DNA of 64,000 nucleotides from Streptomyces sp. NBC_01669 (GCF_026339735.1 NZ_JAPEQG010000002.1:868001-932000), one strand, 5' to 3'; positions 7,959 to 17,685 are shown, numbered from the stretch's first letter. A program made the numbers and translations. The notes: a model not told the origin generated them from the letters alone.

Positions 7959-10814
7959 TCACAGTGTTGGCTCGTCCCACTGATCCAGCAGGATGTCGCC
8001 CATGGCGTCACCGGGCCCGGCTGCGGCGTCGTCCAGGGACTGTTCGGTCCAGATGACCTTGCCGCGGGCGGTGTACCGGGTGCCCCAGCGCCGTGCGAAA
8101 TGGGCGACAAGGAACAGTCCTCGGCCGCCCTCGTCGGTGGTGGCCGCGCGGCGCAGGTGCGGGGAGGTGCTGCTGCCGTCGGAGACTTCGCAGATCAGGC
8201 TGTCACGGTCGTACAGCAGGCGGAGCCGGATGGGTTCGGTGCCATAGCGGATGGCGTTGGTGACCAGTTCGCTGAGTATGAGCTCGGCGGTGAAGGCGAC
8301 CTGATCCAGCCCCCAGGACTCCAGCTGGCGGGCGCAGGCAGCGCGGAGAGGGGCGACGGCAGTGGGTTCGGAGGGCACGTCCCAGTCGGCGACCCGGTCC
8401 GGGTCCAGCAGCCGGGTGCGGGCCACCAGCAGGGCGATGTCGTCGCTGGGGCGGGCGGGCAGCAGGGCGTCGAGTACCGCCTGACAGGCCTGCTCCGGGG
8501 TCTGGTCGGGGTGAGCCAGGGCCTGTCTCAGGAGTTCGAGGCCGGTGTCGATGTCACGGTCGCGGTTTCCGATGAGCCCGTCGGTGTACAGGGCCAGCCG
8601 GGAGCCCTCGGGCAGGTTCAGTTCGGCGGTCTCGATCGGCAGGCCGGCGCCCAGGCCAAGGGGCGGGGAGACGGGCACGTCGGGGAAGGTGACGGTGCCG
8701 TCGGTGAGCACAAGGGCGGGTCCGGGATGGCCGGCCCGGGCGATGCTGCAACGGCCGGAGACCGGGTCGTAGATCGCAAACAGGCAGGTGGCACCGGTGA
8801 TGCCTTCGCTCTCGCCCTCGGCGGCCTCGTTCTGGTCGATGTGGGCGACCAACTCGTCCAGGTGGCCCAGGAGCTCGTCAGGGGACAGATCGAGGGCACA
8901 GAAATTGTGGACGACGGTGCGCAGGCGGCCCATGGTGACAGCCGCATGCAGGCCGTGCCCGACGACATCGCCGACGACCAGGCCGACGCGGGCGCCGGGC
9001 AGCGGGATGACGTCGAACCAGTCCCCGCCCACCCCGGCCTGAGCGGGCAGGTAGCGGTGGGCCACGTCCAGGGCCGACTGCTCGGGCAGGCTGCGGGGCA
9101 GCAGGCTGCGCTGCAGGGTGACCGCCATGGTGTGCTCGCGGGTGTAGCGGCGGGCGTTGTCGATCGCGACCGCCGCACGGGCGGCCAACTCCTCGGCGAA
9201 GGACAGATCCTCCTCCGCGAAGGGCTCCTTCTCCGAGCGCCAGAAGTCGACCATCCCCAGCACCACGTCGCGGGCCTGCAACGGTACGGTGATCAGCGAG
9301 TGGATACCGAAGTCCAGGACGCGCTGCTGCCGCTCGGGGTCCAGCGCCTGCCAGTCCGGCGCCATGCTCAGATCGGGCTCCAATACGGCATGACCGCGCT
9401 GCAGCCCCTGCGCCTGCGGCATCGCTGGCAGGAACGTGATCATCTCACCCGCCGGGTACAGCGGGTGGTCGTCCCGGACGCCGCGCACGGCGGTACGGTG
9501 CATGGTCAGGCTTGCGCCGCCCGGTTCTTCACCCCGTCGAACCGCATCCAGCAACTCGACGGTGACGAAGTCGGCGAACCCGGGAACCGCGACCTCAGCC
9601 AGCTCCTCGGCGGTACGCACCACATCCAGCGTGGTGCCGATCCGCACCCCGGCGGCATAGAGCAGTTGCAGGCGTTCCCGCGCCACCTCGGCCCGGCCCG
9701 CCACCGCGCGTAGCTCAGTGGTGTCCCGCAGTGTCGCCACGCCACCGGTCGGCCCCCCGTGCGGGGCGGTCGGCCGCAGGTTGACCGCCAGCAGCCTCTC
9801 ACCCACCAGGATCACCTCGTCGGTGACCGCTCGGCCCGAAGCCAGCAGTGTGGCAGTACGCGGGGCCAGGCCGAGGTCGGTGACCCGCCGGCCCAGCACG
9901 TCCTCGGGTAGATCCAGCAGTCGGCACGCCTCGTCGTTGGCCAGCAGCAACCGCCCCTCGCCACTGATGACGAGCACCCCTTCCCGAACCGAGTGCAGGA
10001 CCGCGTCGTGGTGCTCGTACATCCGCGTCATCTCGGCCGGATCCAGACCGTGCGTCTGTCGCCGCAGTCGCCGGCTCACCAACGCTGACCCGCCCGTGAC
10101 CAGTACCAGCCCGCCGGCGGCGGAACCGAACAGCAGCGGCAGCTGTTCCGCCACGTGCTCGTTCACGCTCTTGACCGCGATACCGACGGACACCAGCCCG
10201 ACGACCTTACCGTCGGTGTCGAAGACGGGGACCATCGTGTACACCGCGCGGCCGATCCCGGGCGTGTTGTAGGTACCCTGGTGCACCTTGCCGTGGAGCG
10301 CTTCGGCGTAGGAGCCGACGACCCGCTTGCCGATCAGGTTCGGGTCGGGGTGGGTCCAACGGACGCCCGCCGGACTGAAGGCGACGATGTAGTTGAGTTT
10401 GGCCTGCTTCCGGACTTCCTCGGCGCGCGGCTGCAGTAGTGCACTGGGGTCGGCGGATTTCATGGCTTTCAGCGTCCCCGGGGCGTGCGCGAAGGCTTCG
10501 GCCCCGACGAGCGAGCGTCCACGGGCCGTCTGCAGGCTCGCACTCTGGGCCTGTAGCACGAGGGCCGCCACAGCAGCGACGACGAGCAGCATGACGACCA
10601 TTACCTGCAGGATGAAGACTTGGCCCGCGACGCTGTGCACGCTCAGCACAGAGGGTAGGCGTGTCGGCGGCCGATGCGGGGCCTCGTGGCCGTCCTTGGG
10701 CCGGGCCGGCTGCCCGATTCCTGGACGCCGGGCCTCACGCCGACTCCGCGTACGCCACCTGGTGAAAAGACGGAAAGACGGTACGGAGGATCGCCGAACC
10801 TTCGACATATCCAT
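7959..10814 (-). CDS. SpoIIE-family PP2C phosphatase/sensor, 951 aa
   Basis: This is a multidomain membrane signalling protein. A basic cytoplasmic tail is followed by a membrane helix (about 65-90), an extracytoplasmic Cache-type domain (LNYIVAFSPAGVRWTHPDPN, IGRAVYTMVPVFDTDGKVVG) and a second helix (about 218-240). Then come a PAS domain (HDAVLHSVREGVLVISGEGR), a GAF domain (about 375-545), a SpoIIE PP2C domain (GGDWFDVIPLPGARVGLVVG, then VVGHGLHAA) and a C-terminal RsbW-like ATPase (LILSELVTNAIRYG, DEGGRGLFLV). Such proteins normally dephosphorylate anti-anti-sigma factors and may also phosphorylate them. The gene is monocistronic in appearance. A second SpoIIE gene lies at 52 kb. Confidence 0.9.
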   Translation of the reverse strand: MDMSKVRRSSVPSFRLFTRWRTRSRREARRPGIGQPARPKDGHEAPHRPPTRLPSVLSVHSVAGQVFILQVMVVMLLVVAAVAALVLQAQSASLQTARGRSLVGAEAFAHAPGTLKAMKSADPSALLQPRAEEVRKQAKLNYIVAFSPAGVRWTHPDPNLIGKRVVGSYAEALHGKVHQGTYNTPGIGRAVYTMVPVFDTDGKVVGLVSVGIAVKSVNEHVAEQLPLLFGSAAGGLVLVTGGSALVSRRLRRQTHGLDPAEMTRMYEHHDAVLHSVREGVLVISGEGRLLLANDEACRLLDLPEDVLGRRVTDLGLAPRTATLLASGRAVTDEVILVGERLLAVNLRPTAPHGGPTGGVATLRDTTELRAVAGRAEVARERLQLLYAAGVRIGTTLDVVRTAEELAEVAVPGFADFVTVELLDAVRRGEEPGGASLTMHRTAVRGVRDDHPLYPAGEMITFLPAMPQAQGLQRGHAVLEPDLSMAPDWQALDPERQQRVLDFGIHSLITVPLQARDVVLGMVDFWRSEKEPFAEEDLSFAEELAARAAVAIDNARRYTREHTMAVTLQRSLLPRSLPEQSALDVAHRYLPAQAGVGGDWFDVIPLPGARVGLVVGDVVGHGLHAAVTMGRLRTVVHNFCALDLSPDELLGHLDELVAHIDQNEAAEGESEGITGATCLFAIYDPVSGRCSIARAGHPGPALVLTDGTVTFPDVPVSPPLGLGAGLPIETAELNLPEGSRLALYTDGLIGNRDRDIDTGLELLRQALAHPDQTPEQACQAVLDALLPARPSDDIALLVARTRLLDPDRVADWDVPSEPTAVAPLRAACARQLESWGLDQVAFTAELILSELVTNAIRYGTEPIRLRLLYDRDSLICEVSDGSSTSPHLRRAATTDEGGRGLFLVAHFARRWGTRYTARGKVIWTEQSLDDAAAGPGDAMGDILLDQWDEPTL

Positions 10815-10828
10815 ACTTTCTAGTATGG
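10811..10828. promoter_or_regulatory. Palindrome at the start of the SpoIIE gene
   Basis: CCATAC-TTTCTA-GTATGG is a 6+6 inverted repeat in 18 bp that includes the ATG of the 951-aa gene. A repressor site or a leaderless-promoter operator is possible. This is inferred from position only. Confidence 0.35.
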
Positions 10829-10858
10829 GTGCGATTTTCCTGAGGTGAACATCTCGGA

Positions 10859-11407
10859 TCAGGCGGTCAGCCTGAATTCGGCCTGGTCGGGGCTGGTGTA
10901 GAATCGTTCATGCTCGCGTGCGGTGTGGTAGGCGCAGTAGGTGTCGAGGTCGTTGTCGGCGGTGAGAGCGCGGAGACGGAGGACGGCTTCGGCTCCTTCG
11001 AGGCCCCAGCGGGCTCCCGTGATGTCGAGACGGTCGCCGACGAGGTGGCGGCAGGCGCCTTCGACGGCGCCGGTGGAGATGGGCCGGCCGGGCCTGCTCC
11101 GGCGCTTGCTGTAGTCCCACCGGCGCGCCACGAGCCTTCGATGCCACGCCAGCACGGTGCCCAAAGTCACCGGGAACACCTGCGCCCAACGACGCCGGGG
11201 TATCAACGAGGACAACGCCGCGAACCACAGCCGGTCCGCCGGCCCGTAGCCCACCGGACCTGCACGTTGCCTGCGCAGCACCACGTTCTCGTGCCGCAGG
11301 ACAAGAAGTTCGGCGTCCTTGGCCACCTGCCCACGCAGCAGCAACACCGGGACCGACAACAGCTTCCTCGTCACCCGATAGACCAGCGAGACAATCACCC
11401 GCGGCAT
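10859..11407 (-). pseudogene. Chimeric transposase: integrase-type N-terminus fused to ISKra4 C-terminus
   Basis: Residues 1-109 (AKDAELLVLRHENVVLRRQR, then LAWHRRLVARRWDYSKRRSR) match the N-terminal region of the integrase-type transposase at 26.7 kb. From about residue 110 (position near 11080) the sequence switches in frame to STGAVEGACRHLVGDRLDIT and then GARWGLEGAEAVLRLRAL, which is the C-terminal end of ISKra4-family transposases. The rve catalytic domain and most of the ISKra4 protein are missing, so no activity is expected. The join is in frame and without a stop, which hides the breakage. Confidence 0.75.
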
Positions 11408-11531
11408 CGTCCCACGCGACCCTGAGCGCCACCAGACCCCCTACGACCTGCAGCGACGCATTTCTGAACGGTACAAGGAAGCGGAGCCTCGGTAGAACTG
11501 GCAGTCGACCAAGACAACCGTTCACTCACCG

Positions 11532-12037
11532 GTGGCTCCGCTGTCCGGACAGTCTGCCATCACGCGTGTCGTCACGGTGGCCGAAGGGCTCTATGCACCG
11601 GGCCACCTGGGCGAGTTGACCAGGATCGTTCCGTTCGAGCTGGTCGATGCCGTGCTTGTCGAGTGCGGAACCCTCCAACAGCGGCTGCGGAAACTGCCAG
11701 CACGGGTGGTGGTCTACCTGCTGCTGGCCGCGGCCCTGTTCGAGGACTGCGGATATCGCGAGGTATGGCGCAAGCTCACCGGCGCCCTGGTGGGGCTGCC
11801 GCTGGTTGAAGTGACCGCGACCGCGCTGTGGCACGCCCGCTGCCGACTCGGTGTCCGCCCGGTGCGGGCCCTGTTCGACCTGCTGCGCGGACCCGCCTGC
11901 GCGATCCGTACGACCGGAGCACGCTGGATGGGCCTGCTCGTCGTCGCGATCGACGGCACCCACCTGGACGTCGCCGACGACCAGGCGGTCCGCGCCAGCA
12001 AGGGATCCAACCAGTACTCGCGGCGCCGGGCCTGGAC
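11532..12037 (+). pseudogene. IS4-family transposase, N-terminal fragment
   Basis: The protein starts SGQSAITRVVTVAEGLYAPG and contains LPARVVVYLLLAAALFEDCG and then MGLLVVAIDGTHLDVAD, the N-terminal helical domain plus the first catalytic Asp (AIDGTHLD) of IS4 transposases. After SNQYSRRRAW at about 12030 it is cut and joined to a sugar permease fragment. An inverted repeat of the type AGCGGAGCC/GGCTCCGCT at 11481-11543 may be the old IS end. Confidence 0.75.
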
Positions 12038-12222
12038 ATGTACGCGTTATTCGTCCTCGCCCCCGTGGCCATGACCGTCTCCTACGGCCTCACCAACCGC
12101 AACCCCTTCAATCCCCCGACCCGCTTCGTGGGGCTGGACAACTACACCCAGCCCATCCTCGTCTGCTACCTGGTGTTCCAGAGATACTTCGTCAAGGGCC
12201 TCACCGGCGGAGCCACCCAAGG
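12038..12222 (+). pseudogene. Collapsed sugar ABC permease remnant
   Basis: The reading frame begins MYALFVLAPVAMTVSYGLTN and continues to VGLDNYTQ, which is the first membrane helix and following loop of MalF-type carbohydrate permeases. It then passes directly into YLVFQRYFVKGLTGGATQG, which is the C-terminus of MalG-type permeases. A large deletion appears to have fused the first part of one permease to the last part of its normal downstream partner. The product would be about 60 residues and not functional. Confidence 0.6.
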
Positions 12223-12263
12223 GGGAGCCCCGCCGCCACCGGACGAAGCCCAGGCTCCCTTGA

Positions 12264-13398
12264 TCACGATGCCAGGACGCGGCCGGCGGCGACGGTTGAT
12301 GCCACGGTGCCGCCGGTGACGACGGCCCAGGCCGCGACGACCGGGACGCGGGTGCTCCAGGTGCGCAGCGCGGGCGAGGAACGCGTCGCGACCGCGCAGT
12401 ACCACAAGGCCGACGCCGGTCAGGGTCAGCGCCATGCCGGCACCGAACGCCGCCACAATGGCGATCGCCGCGCCGACCTGGCCGGTCAGCAGCCCGGTGA
12501 GGAGGGCGAGGAACGCGGACGGGGAGGGGAGCAGGCCGCCGGACGTGCCGAGCAGCAGGATGCCGCGCCAGGTGAGCAGGGACGTGGACGTCGGGACGTG
12601 GTGGCTGTGGCCGTGGTGGTGATCGTGGTCATGCCCGTGATCGTGGCCATGGTGGTGGCCATGGCTGTGACCGTGCTTGCGGTTGGTCAGGTGGCGCCGG
12701 AGCAGTCCGACGCCCACGGCGACGACGACCAGGGCTGCGATCAGCTGCAGCCAGTTCGTCACCGCTGCGACGTCCGGTGCGTGCTGGGCGACGAGCCACC
12801 AGCCCACGGCAAGTACGGCGACCGATGCGGTGTGCATGACGGCCACGACGGCGCCGAGCCACACCGCGTCCCGCGCCCTGCCCTGGCCGCCCACGAGGTA
12901 CCCGGCGGCGAGCGACTTCCCGTGGCCGGGGGCGCAGGCATGGAAGGCGCCCACCGCTGCCGAGACGAGAAGGGCCAGGGGCAGCACGACACCGTGGTCC
13001 AGCAGTGCCGCAAGGTCTGTGGTCCACACGGTCGTCGGCCCCGTGGATGCGGTGGCGGCGGAGCTGCCGGCTCCGGCGAGGGCGAGAGTAAGGGTGGGCT
13101 CGCTCGCCGTGTGCAGGCCGCCGCCACCCTTCTTGGTCACGGAGATCGTGCGATAGGCCGGGTTGACGTCGATCAGCGCGGTGATGGTCAGGGCGACCGT
13201 GTCCACGGGTTCGGGGCAGGTGTAGCGGATCACGGCGCCCTTGCTCGCGAGCCGCGCAGTGTCCACCGCCCCGAGCCGGCATGCGCGCCCGTCCTGGAGC
13301 ACGGTGATGTGCGAGCCGAGGTAGGCCGCCTCGTCCCCCCTGGCAGCCTGGTGCAGGACGTCCAGGTCGTTCTGCTGGGCCGACCAGGTGATGTCCAC
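12264..13398 (-). pseudogene. NicO-type nickel/cobalt exporter, truncated and frameshifted
   Basis: Membrane segments (VVLPLALLVSAAVGAFHACA, then GHGKSLAAGYLVGG) carry the NicO/RcnA signature HACAPGHGK. A long His-rich loop (HGHSHGHHHGHDHGHDHDHH, about residues 244-266) would bind metal. The N-terminal part is an extracytoplasmic domain without its signal peptide, because a breakpoint lies at about 13399. Near 12360 the natural frame (ALRTWSTRVPVVAAWAVVTG, ending at 12264) is one base off from the preceding frame, so there is a frameshift in the last 40 codons. The export function is probably lost. Confidence 0.75.
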
Positions 13399-13399
13399 G

Positions 13400-13437
13400 A
13401 TGCCGAACCACCACCGACAAAAACCCGCAGATCATCA
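13400..13437 (+). repeat. 38-bp direct repeat, copy 1
   Basis: This segment matches 49586-49623 at 36 of 38 positions, 36 kb away. It begins exactly where the NicO gene is cut and where the recombinase-like fragment begins, so it marks a shared breakpoint or a conserved gene start. Confidence 0.7.
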
Positions 13438-14126
13438 TCCTCACCCACCGCATCGGGCACCTCATCGTCTGCCGCACCGACCGCCTCACGACCGCCCGCC
13501 AGAGACAACTACTCGCCCTGCGGGAACGCTGCGGCATCCGCCTCACCCTCCTCTGGCACCAACCGGCCGGCCCGGCCCTGAGAACACTCCTCGAAGAAAC
13601 CCCGTACCACCTCATCGACACCCTCCCCCACGCCCGTATCGCTCTGGGCCAGACGGGGTGTCCGCCGACAGGTACCAGAAGGGCGGGGCAACACCGACCT
13701 CCAAAACCGTCACACCGCCAAGACGCCGGGCAATGGACCGCCCCTCAGACGCCGCCCGTGGGATCGGTCGTAGACCGCCCCGCACGCACACGGTGCCAGG
13801 GCGCACCCGAGCTCGCCTCCACGAGGAACGGACCACCCACGCGAGGACATGACCGCACACCAGTAGACGTCCTCGCCGCGCGGCTGACCACGGTGGCGCA
13901 CCCCCTGCACGCCACAGCCCTGACCATCCACGCGGTCACCCGGGCAGACATCAGCCGACTCGCGCTCATCCGCGGCATCGACATCAACGAAACGACAACC
14001 GGCGTCAAAATCCACGACAGCACAGCCCACCGCAGATGCCAGGTCCACCCCCTCCCCACCTGGACACGCCCCCTCATACACGCAGCCGGCATCCACGGAC
14101 AACTCAAGGACCGCATCAGCCCCAGA
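13404..14126 (+). pseudogene. Tyrosine-recombinase-like fragment
   Basis: The open frame has no start codon at its 5' end. It reads PQIIILTHRIGHLIVCRTDR and then LALRERCGIRLTLLWHQPAG. Later come RLTTVAHPLHATALTIHAVT, RADISRLALIRGIDIN and HRRCQVHPLPTWTRPLIHAA. The second half resembles the part of tyrosine recombinases that reads LRxxDID followed by a basic strand and VPLP, but I see no complete R-H-R-Y set. The natural end is unclear because the frame runs on antisense to the GH92 gene. Treat the family as tentative. Confidence 0.4.
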
Positions 14127-14252
14127 TCAGGTGGCTGTGTCTGGTTGTCCCTCGTATGGCGAGGGTGGGACGGGCCAAGGCGCCTGGCGGTTGGGGTGAA
14201 GCCCCGGCAGGGCGGGCGTGATGCCTGCGCCCTGCCGGGACGGGGTGGGTCG

Positions 14253-17200
14253 TCAGTCGGCCAGGCCGACGACGTTGATCTCGGCAGCCGTGGTCCACGG
14301 GTTGCCGTTTACTTCGCTGAGCGCGCGCAGCCGGACGTAGTGCGCGCTGACCGGGGTGAAGCAGGCCTCCTGTTCCGCGGAGGTGTTGGTCCAGGTTCCG
14401 GTGGCGACCGGGTTGCCCCAGTTGGTGCCGTCCTTGCTGGTGTACACCTCGTACTTGGCGATGCGGCCGTTGGCACTGTTCTGGCGTGGCAGGTAGGACA
14501 GGCAGGACACGGTGTGGTCGCCGCCGAGGTTGAGCTGGATCTCGTGCGGCATCGGTGCGGCGGTGCCGGACCACTTGGTGTGCCAGATGGTGTCCGGGTT
14601 GCCGTCGACGGCGTTGGTGGCCGGGGCGTTCTCGCCGGAGGTCTCCTCGCTGTCCACGTAGGCCACCGTCACGGGCAGGTTCGGCGGGCGGACCGTCACC
14701 TGGATGGTCTTCGTGACCACGTCACCGGCTGCCTGGGCAACCCGGACGGTGACCGGGTAGGTGCCTGTGGGAGTACCGGCCGGAGCGGTGAGGTGGATGG
14801 TCACATCGCGGGCGGTAGGAATCGTGCCGGAATGGACGTCGTCGAACTCCGTCTCGCGCGGGTCCACGGTGAGCTGCTCCGGCGCGCTGACCTTGATCGA
14901 GGCGGCGGTGTCACTGGGTGCGGTGAGGAGGGTGGTGACCGTCAGGTCGGTGCCGGAATCGCCAGGGTGCACGATCGGCTTGGCCGGGGACACCTGGACC
15001 ACGGCACGGCGCTGAAGGTCCGGCACGTCGGCGAGGGCGGGCGGTGCGTCGGCGGAGTTGGTGCCCCAGTCCGAGTGGGTGGCGCCGACGGTGAAGGAGA
15101 GGTTCTTGCCCTGCCGGATGTCCTCGGTCGTGATGTAGGTGTTCCGCAGTTTCTTGCCGCCGAGCTGTGCGGACTGGATGTAGCGATCGGTGTCCGAGCT
15201 GCCGGGCGCGGTGATGGTCATCGAGCCCTGCGGGTAGTACCGCTTGTCCAGGGTCAGGTCGACCCGGTCGAAGATCGGCGTTGACAGACCCCACAAGTCC
15301 GTACCCGGCGTCACCGGGTAGATCCCCATCGCGGACAGCACGTGCCACGACGACATCTCGCCGAGGTCGTCGTTGCCCGTGACGCCGTTCGGCGCGTTCG
15401 TGAACAGGGTGAGCGCGGCGTGCACCACGTCGGTGGTCTTCCACGGCTGCCCGGTGGACAGGTAAGTGTACGGGGCACCCAGGTTGGGCTCATTCTGCGG
15501 GTTGTACTTGTCCGTGCCTGACTGGCTCGTTGTCCATGTGTTGCGGGCCGTGCCCGCTGGGTCCTTCAGCAGTTGGTCGTAGGCGAAGAACGAGTCCAGC
15601 CGGTCATTCGCCGCGTCCTTGCCGCCGATCAGATCGACCATACCGGGCACGTCCTGCGGGACGAGCCACATGTACTGCCACGCCGAGCCCTCGTGGAAGC
15701 CGAAGCTCGTCTTCGGGTCTGTCGGGCCTGCGAACATGCCGTTGGTGTCGCGGGCACGGAAGAAGCCAGTACGCCGGTCGAAGACGTTGCGGTAGTTCTG
15801 GCCCCGGGCCAGGTACCGGTGGGCGTCCGACAGATGGCCGAGGTCCTTGGCCATACCGCCGACCGCGGCGTCGGCGAGCGCGTACTCCAGCGTCGCGGAG
15901 GCGCCGTGCCGGAAGTCGTTGTCGGCCCACTTCGTCTGCGGCCGAACCAGGTCGTTCGGGACGTAGCCGTCAGCGAGGTACTCCTTGTTGGCCTCGCGTA
16001 CGGAGGAATACGAGTCGGCCTGCGGCACGGTGTCCAGGTGCTTCTTCAGCGCCTGGTACGCCTCCTCCTCGTGCCCCTTGAGCAGGCCCTGCCGCCAGGC
16101 GTCGACCAGGAACGGGGTGACCGGGTCGCCGGTCATGACGTTCGTCTCGACGGTGGCGTACCCCCACCGCGGCAGGTGCCCGCTCTCGTCGCCGACCCGC
16201 AGCAGGGACAGCGCCATGTCCCTCGACTCGTGCGGCGCAAACAGCGACAGCAGCTGCTGCTGGGTGCGGTAGGTGTCCCACAGCGACCAGTTCTGGTAGT
16301 ACGTGAACCCGTCCGCGGAGTGCGTCTTCTGGTCCCAGCCCCGGTAGCGGCCGTCCACGTCGCTGCCGATGTTCGGCGCCAGGAGCGAGCGGTACAGCGA
16401 CGAGTAGAACGTGCGCTGCTGCTCGTCGCTCCCGCCCTGCACGCGGGCCTGCCCCAGCCGGTCCTGCCACGCCTGCTTCGCCGCAGCGGCCGTCGCGTCG
16501 AAGGTGCCGCCGCCCTCTGCGGCGAGGTTCTTCGCGGCGCCGTCCTCGCCCACCCACGACAGCGCGGTGACCGCGGTGACCTGCTGGTCCTGCGTCGCGT
16601 CGAACGTCACATAGGCGCCGCCCCGCCCGGTGGAGGTCGAGGTGCGGCTGCCCGCCGTCACAGCGTCCCCGCTCCAGGTGCCGTACGACTTGAACGGCCG
16701 GTCGAACCGGGTCGCCGTGTACACCGTGTACGGCGGGGTGTCCTGGCAGAAGCCGCTGCCAGTGATCGCGGTGACCACCGTGTGGTCGTCCAGCACGGTC
16801 ACCTTGCTGCTGGTCACCCTGTGCAGCGCCTGACCGGAGTTGAGGAGCACATTGGCCTGGCCGGTGGCCGGGAAGGTGTAGCGCTGCCACCCGGTGCGGT
16901 GGGTGGCACTCAGCTCGGCAGTGATCCCGGTGCCCAGCTTCACCTTGTAGTACCCGGGGGAGGCGGTCTCGTCGGCGTGGCTGAAGGGCGCCGCGTACGT
17001 CGCGTTGTCGGTCGACGTGATCGCGCCCGTGGTCGGCAGTGCCGGCAGGTCGCCGCCGAGCCCACAGCCCACACCGGACACGTGCACGGCGCTGAACCCG
17101 CGTATGCGGTTGTGGTCGTAGTTGTAGCCGACGCTGTGCCCGGTGTCGGGCGACAACTGCACCATCCCGAACGGCATGGCCGCTCCGGGGTACGTGTTGC

Positions 17201-17357
17201 CCTCGTCCTTCGAGCCGATGAACGGGTTGACCAGGTGAGTGAGGTCACCCGTGTCCGCAGTCGCCTCGGAGCTTGATGACAACGTTGTCATCCCTGCGAG
17301 AAGGGCGGCAACTGCTGTCACCGCCATCGCTCGCAAGCGTGGAGTTCTTGATGCCAT
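14253..17357 (-). CDS. GH92 alpha-mannosidase with C-terminal F5/8 type C domain, 1034 aa
   Basis: This is a secreted exo-alpha-mannosidase. A signal peptide (residues 1-35) is followed by the GH92 N-terminal beta domain (HLVNPFIGSKDEGNTYPGAA, about 41-60) and the (alpha/alpha)6 catalytic domain. The family acid is likely E556 in FGFHEGSAWQYMW. The calcium-dependent base region is GNDDLGEMSSWHVLSAMGIY with D663/D664. A NEW3/Ig-like domain (about 790-900) and a discoidin-type CBM32 domain (about 905-1034, ending ALSEVNGNPWTTAAEINVVG) follow. GH92 enzymes cleave alpha-1,2/1,3/1,4/1,6-mannose from N-glycans or yeast mannan. It is next to a monosaccharide ABC transporter, ROK proteins and ManA, which supports mannose release for growth. 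Confidence 0.92.
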   Translation of the reverse strand: MASRTPRLRAMAVTAVAALLAGMTTLSSSSEATADTGDLTHLVNPFIGSKDEGNTYPGAAMPFGMVQLSPDTGHSVGYNYDHNRIRGFSAVHVSGVGCGLGGDLPALPTTGAITSTDNATYAAPFSHADETASPGYYKVKLGTGITAELSATHRTGWQRYTFPATGQANVLLNSGQALHRVTSSKVTVLDDHTVVTAITGSGFCQDTPPYTVYTATRFDRPFKSYGTWSGDAVTAGSRTSTSTGRGGAYVTFDATQDQQVTAVTALSWVGEDGAAKNLAAEGGGTFDATAAAAKQAWQDRLGQARVQGGSDEQQRTFYSSLYRSLLAPNIGSDVDGRYRGWDQKTHSADGFTYYQNWSLWDTYRTQQQLLSLFAPHESRDMALSLLRVGDESGHLPRWGYATVETNVMTGDPVTPFLVDAWRQGLLKGHEEEAYQALKKHLDTVPQADSYSSVREANKEYLADGYVPNDLVRPQTKWADNDFRHGASATLEYALADAAVGGMAKDLGHLSDAHRYLARGQNYRNVFDRRTGFFRARDTNGMFAGPTDPKTSFGFHEGSAWQYMWLVPQDVPGMVDLIGGKDAANDRLDSFFAYDQLLKDPAGTARNTWTTSQSGTDKYNPQNEPNLGAPYTYLSTGQPWKTTDVVHAALTLFTNAPNGVTGNDDLGEMSSWHVLSAMGIYPVTPGTDLWGLSTPIFDRVDLTLDKRYYPQGSMTITAPGSSDTDRYIQSAQLGGKKLRNTYITTEDIRQGKNLSFTVGATHSDWGTNSADAPPALADVPDLQRRAVVQVSPAKPIVHPGDSGTDLTVTTLLTAPSDTAASIKVSAPEQLTVDPRETEFDDVHSGTIPTARDVTIHLTAPAGTPTGTYPVTVRVAQAAGDVVTKTIQVTVRPPNLPVTVAYVDSEETSGENAPATNAVDGNPDTIWHTKWSGTAAPMPHEIQLNLGGDHTVSCLSYLPRQNSANGRIAKYEVYTSKDGTNWGNPVATGTWTNTSAEQEACFTPVSAHYVRLRALSEVNGNPWTTAAEINVVGLAD
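17275..17292. promoter_or_regulatory. 18-bp perfect palindrome, LacI-type operator candidate
   Basis: GATGACAACGTTGTCATC is fully self-complementary with a central CG, the form preferred by LacI-family repressors. It lies within the signal-peptide codons of the GH92 gene, about 65-80 bp after its start. No LacI gene is in the window. Confidence 0.5.
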
Positions 17358-17685
17358 GTGATTCCGCCTCAGATGGAGAACGTGGTCGCAGCTCCAGAGA
17401 TGCCCAAGGACCAGGGGGCTTGGAGGTGGGGGAACAACGTGCGACTCAGGTAGCGAGATTCTTGGCCCAAACGGTCTTCGGTGTCAATGCAGGCGAGGCC
17501 GGCTGTCTTCCGCCGGACTGCACCTTGCTCGACAGGGGGTTGGTGTTGCCCGATGTGCGCGCGGCGTCGGTTGGGTGACGGGGCGCCCGTTGCCGCTGCA
17601 ACTGAACCCGTCGCCGCATCCGAGCGGCATGCGGGATTTCAAGGACGTCCGCCGCGCGCCCGGAGCGCGCACGACAGGGATGCGC
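17358..17685. other. Intergenic region between chvE-like gene and GH92 gene
   Basis: No gene was found. It should contain the GH92 promoter and the end of the ABC transporter operon, both read leftward. I cannot name promoter boxes with confidence. Confidence 0.4.

Noticed and set aside
7863..9713. 616-codon plus-strand frame opposite the SpoIIE gene
   Set aside because: It has no recognisable domain and is Gly/Val/Gln-biased, typical of antisense to a high-GC gene.
14253..17357. Plus-strand frames longer than 500 codons opposite the GH92 gene
   Set aside because: These are antisense shadows caused by GC-rich third positions; the GH92 motifs on the minus strand leave no doubt.
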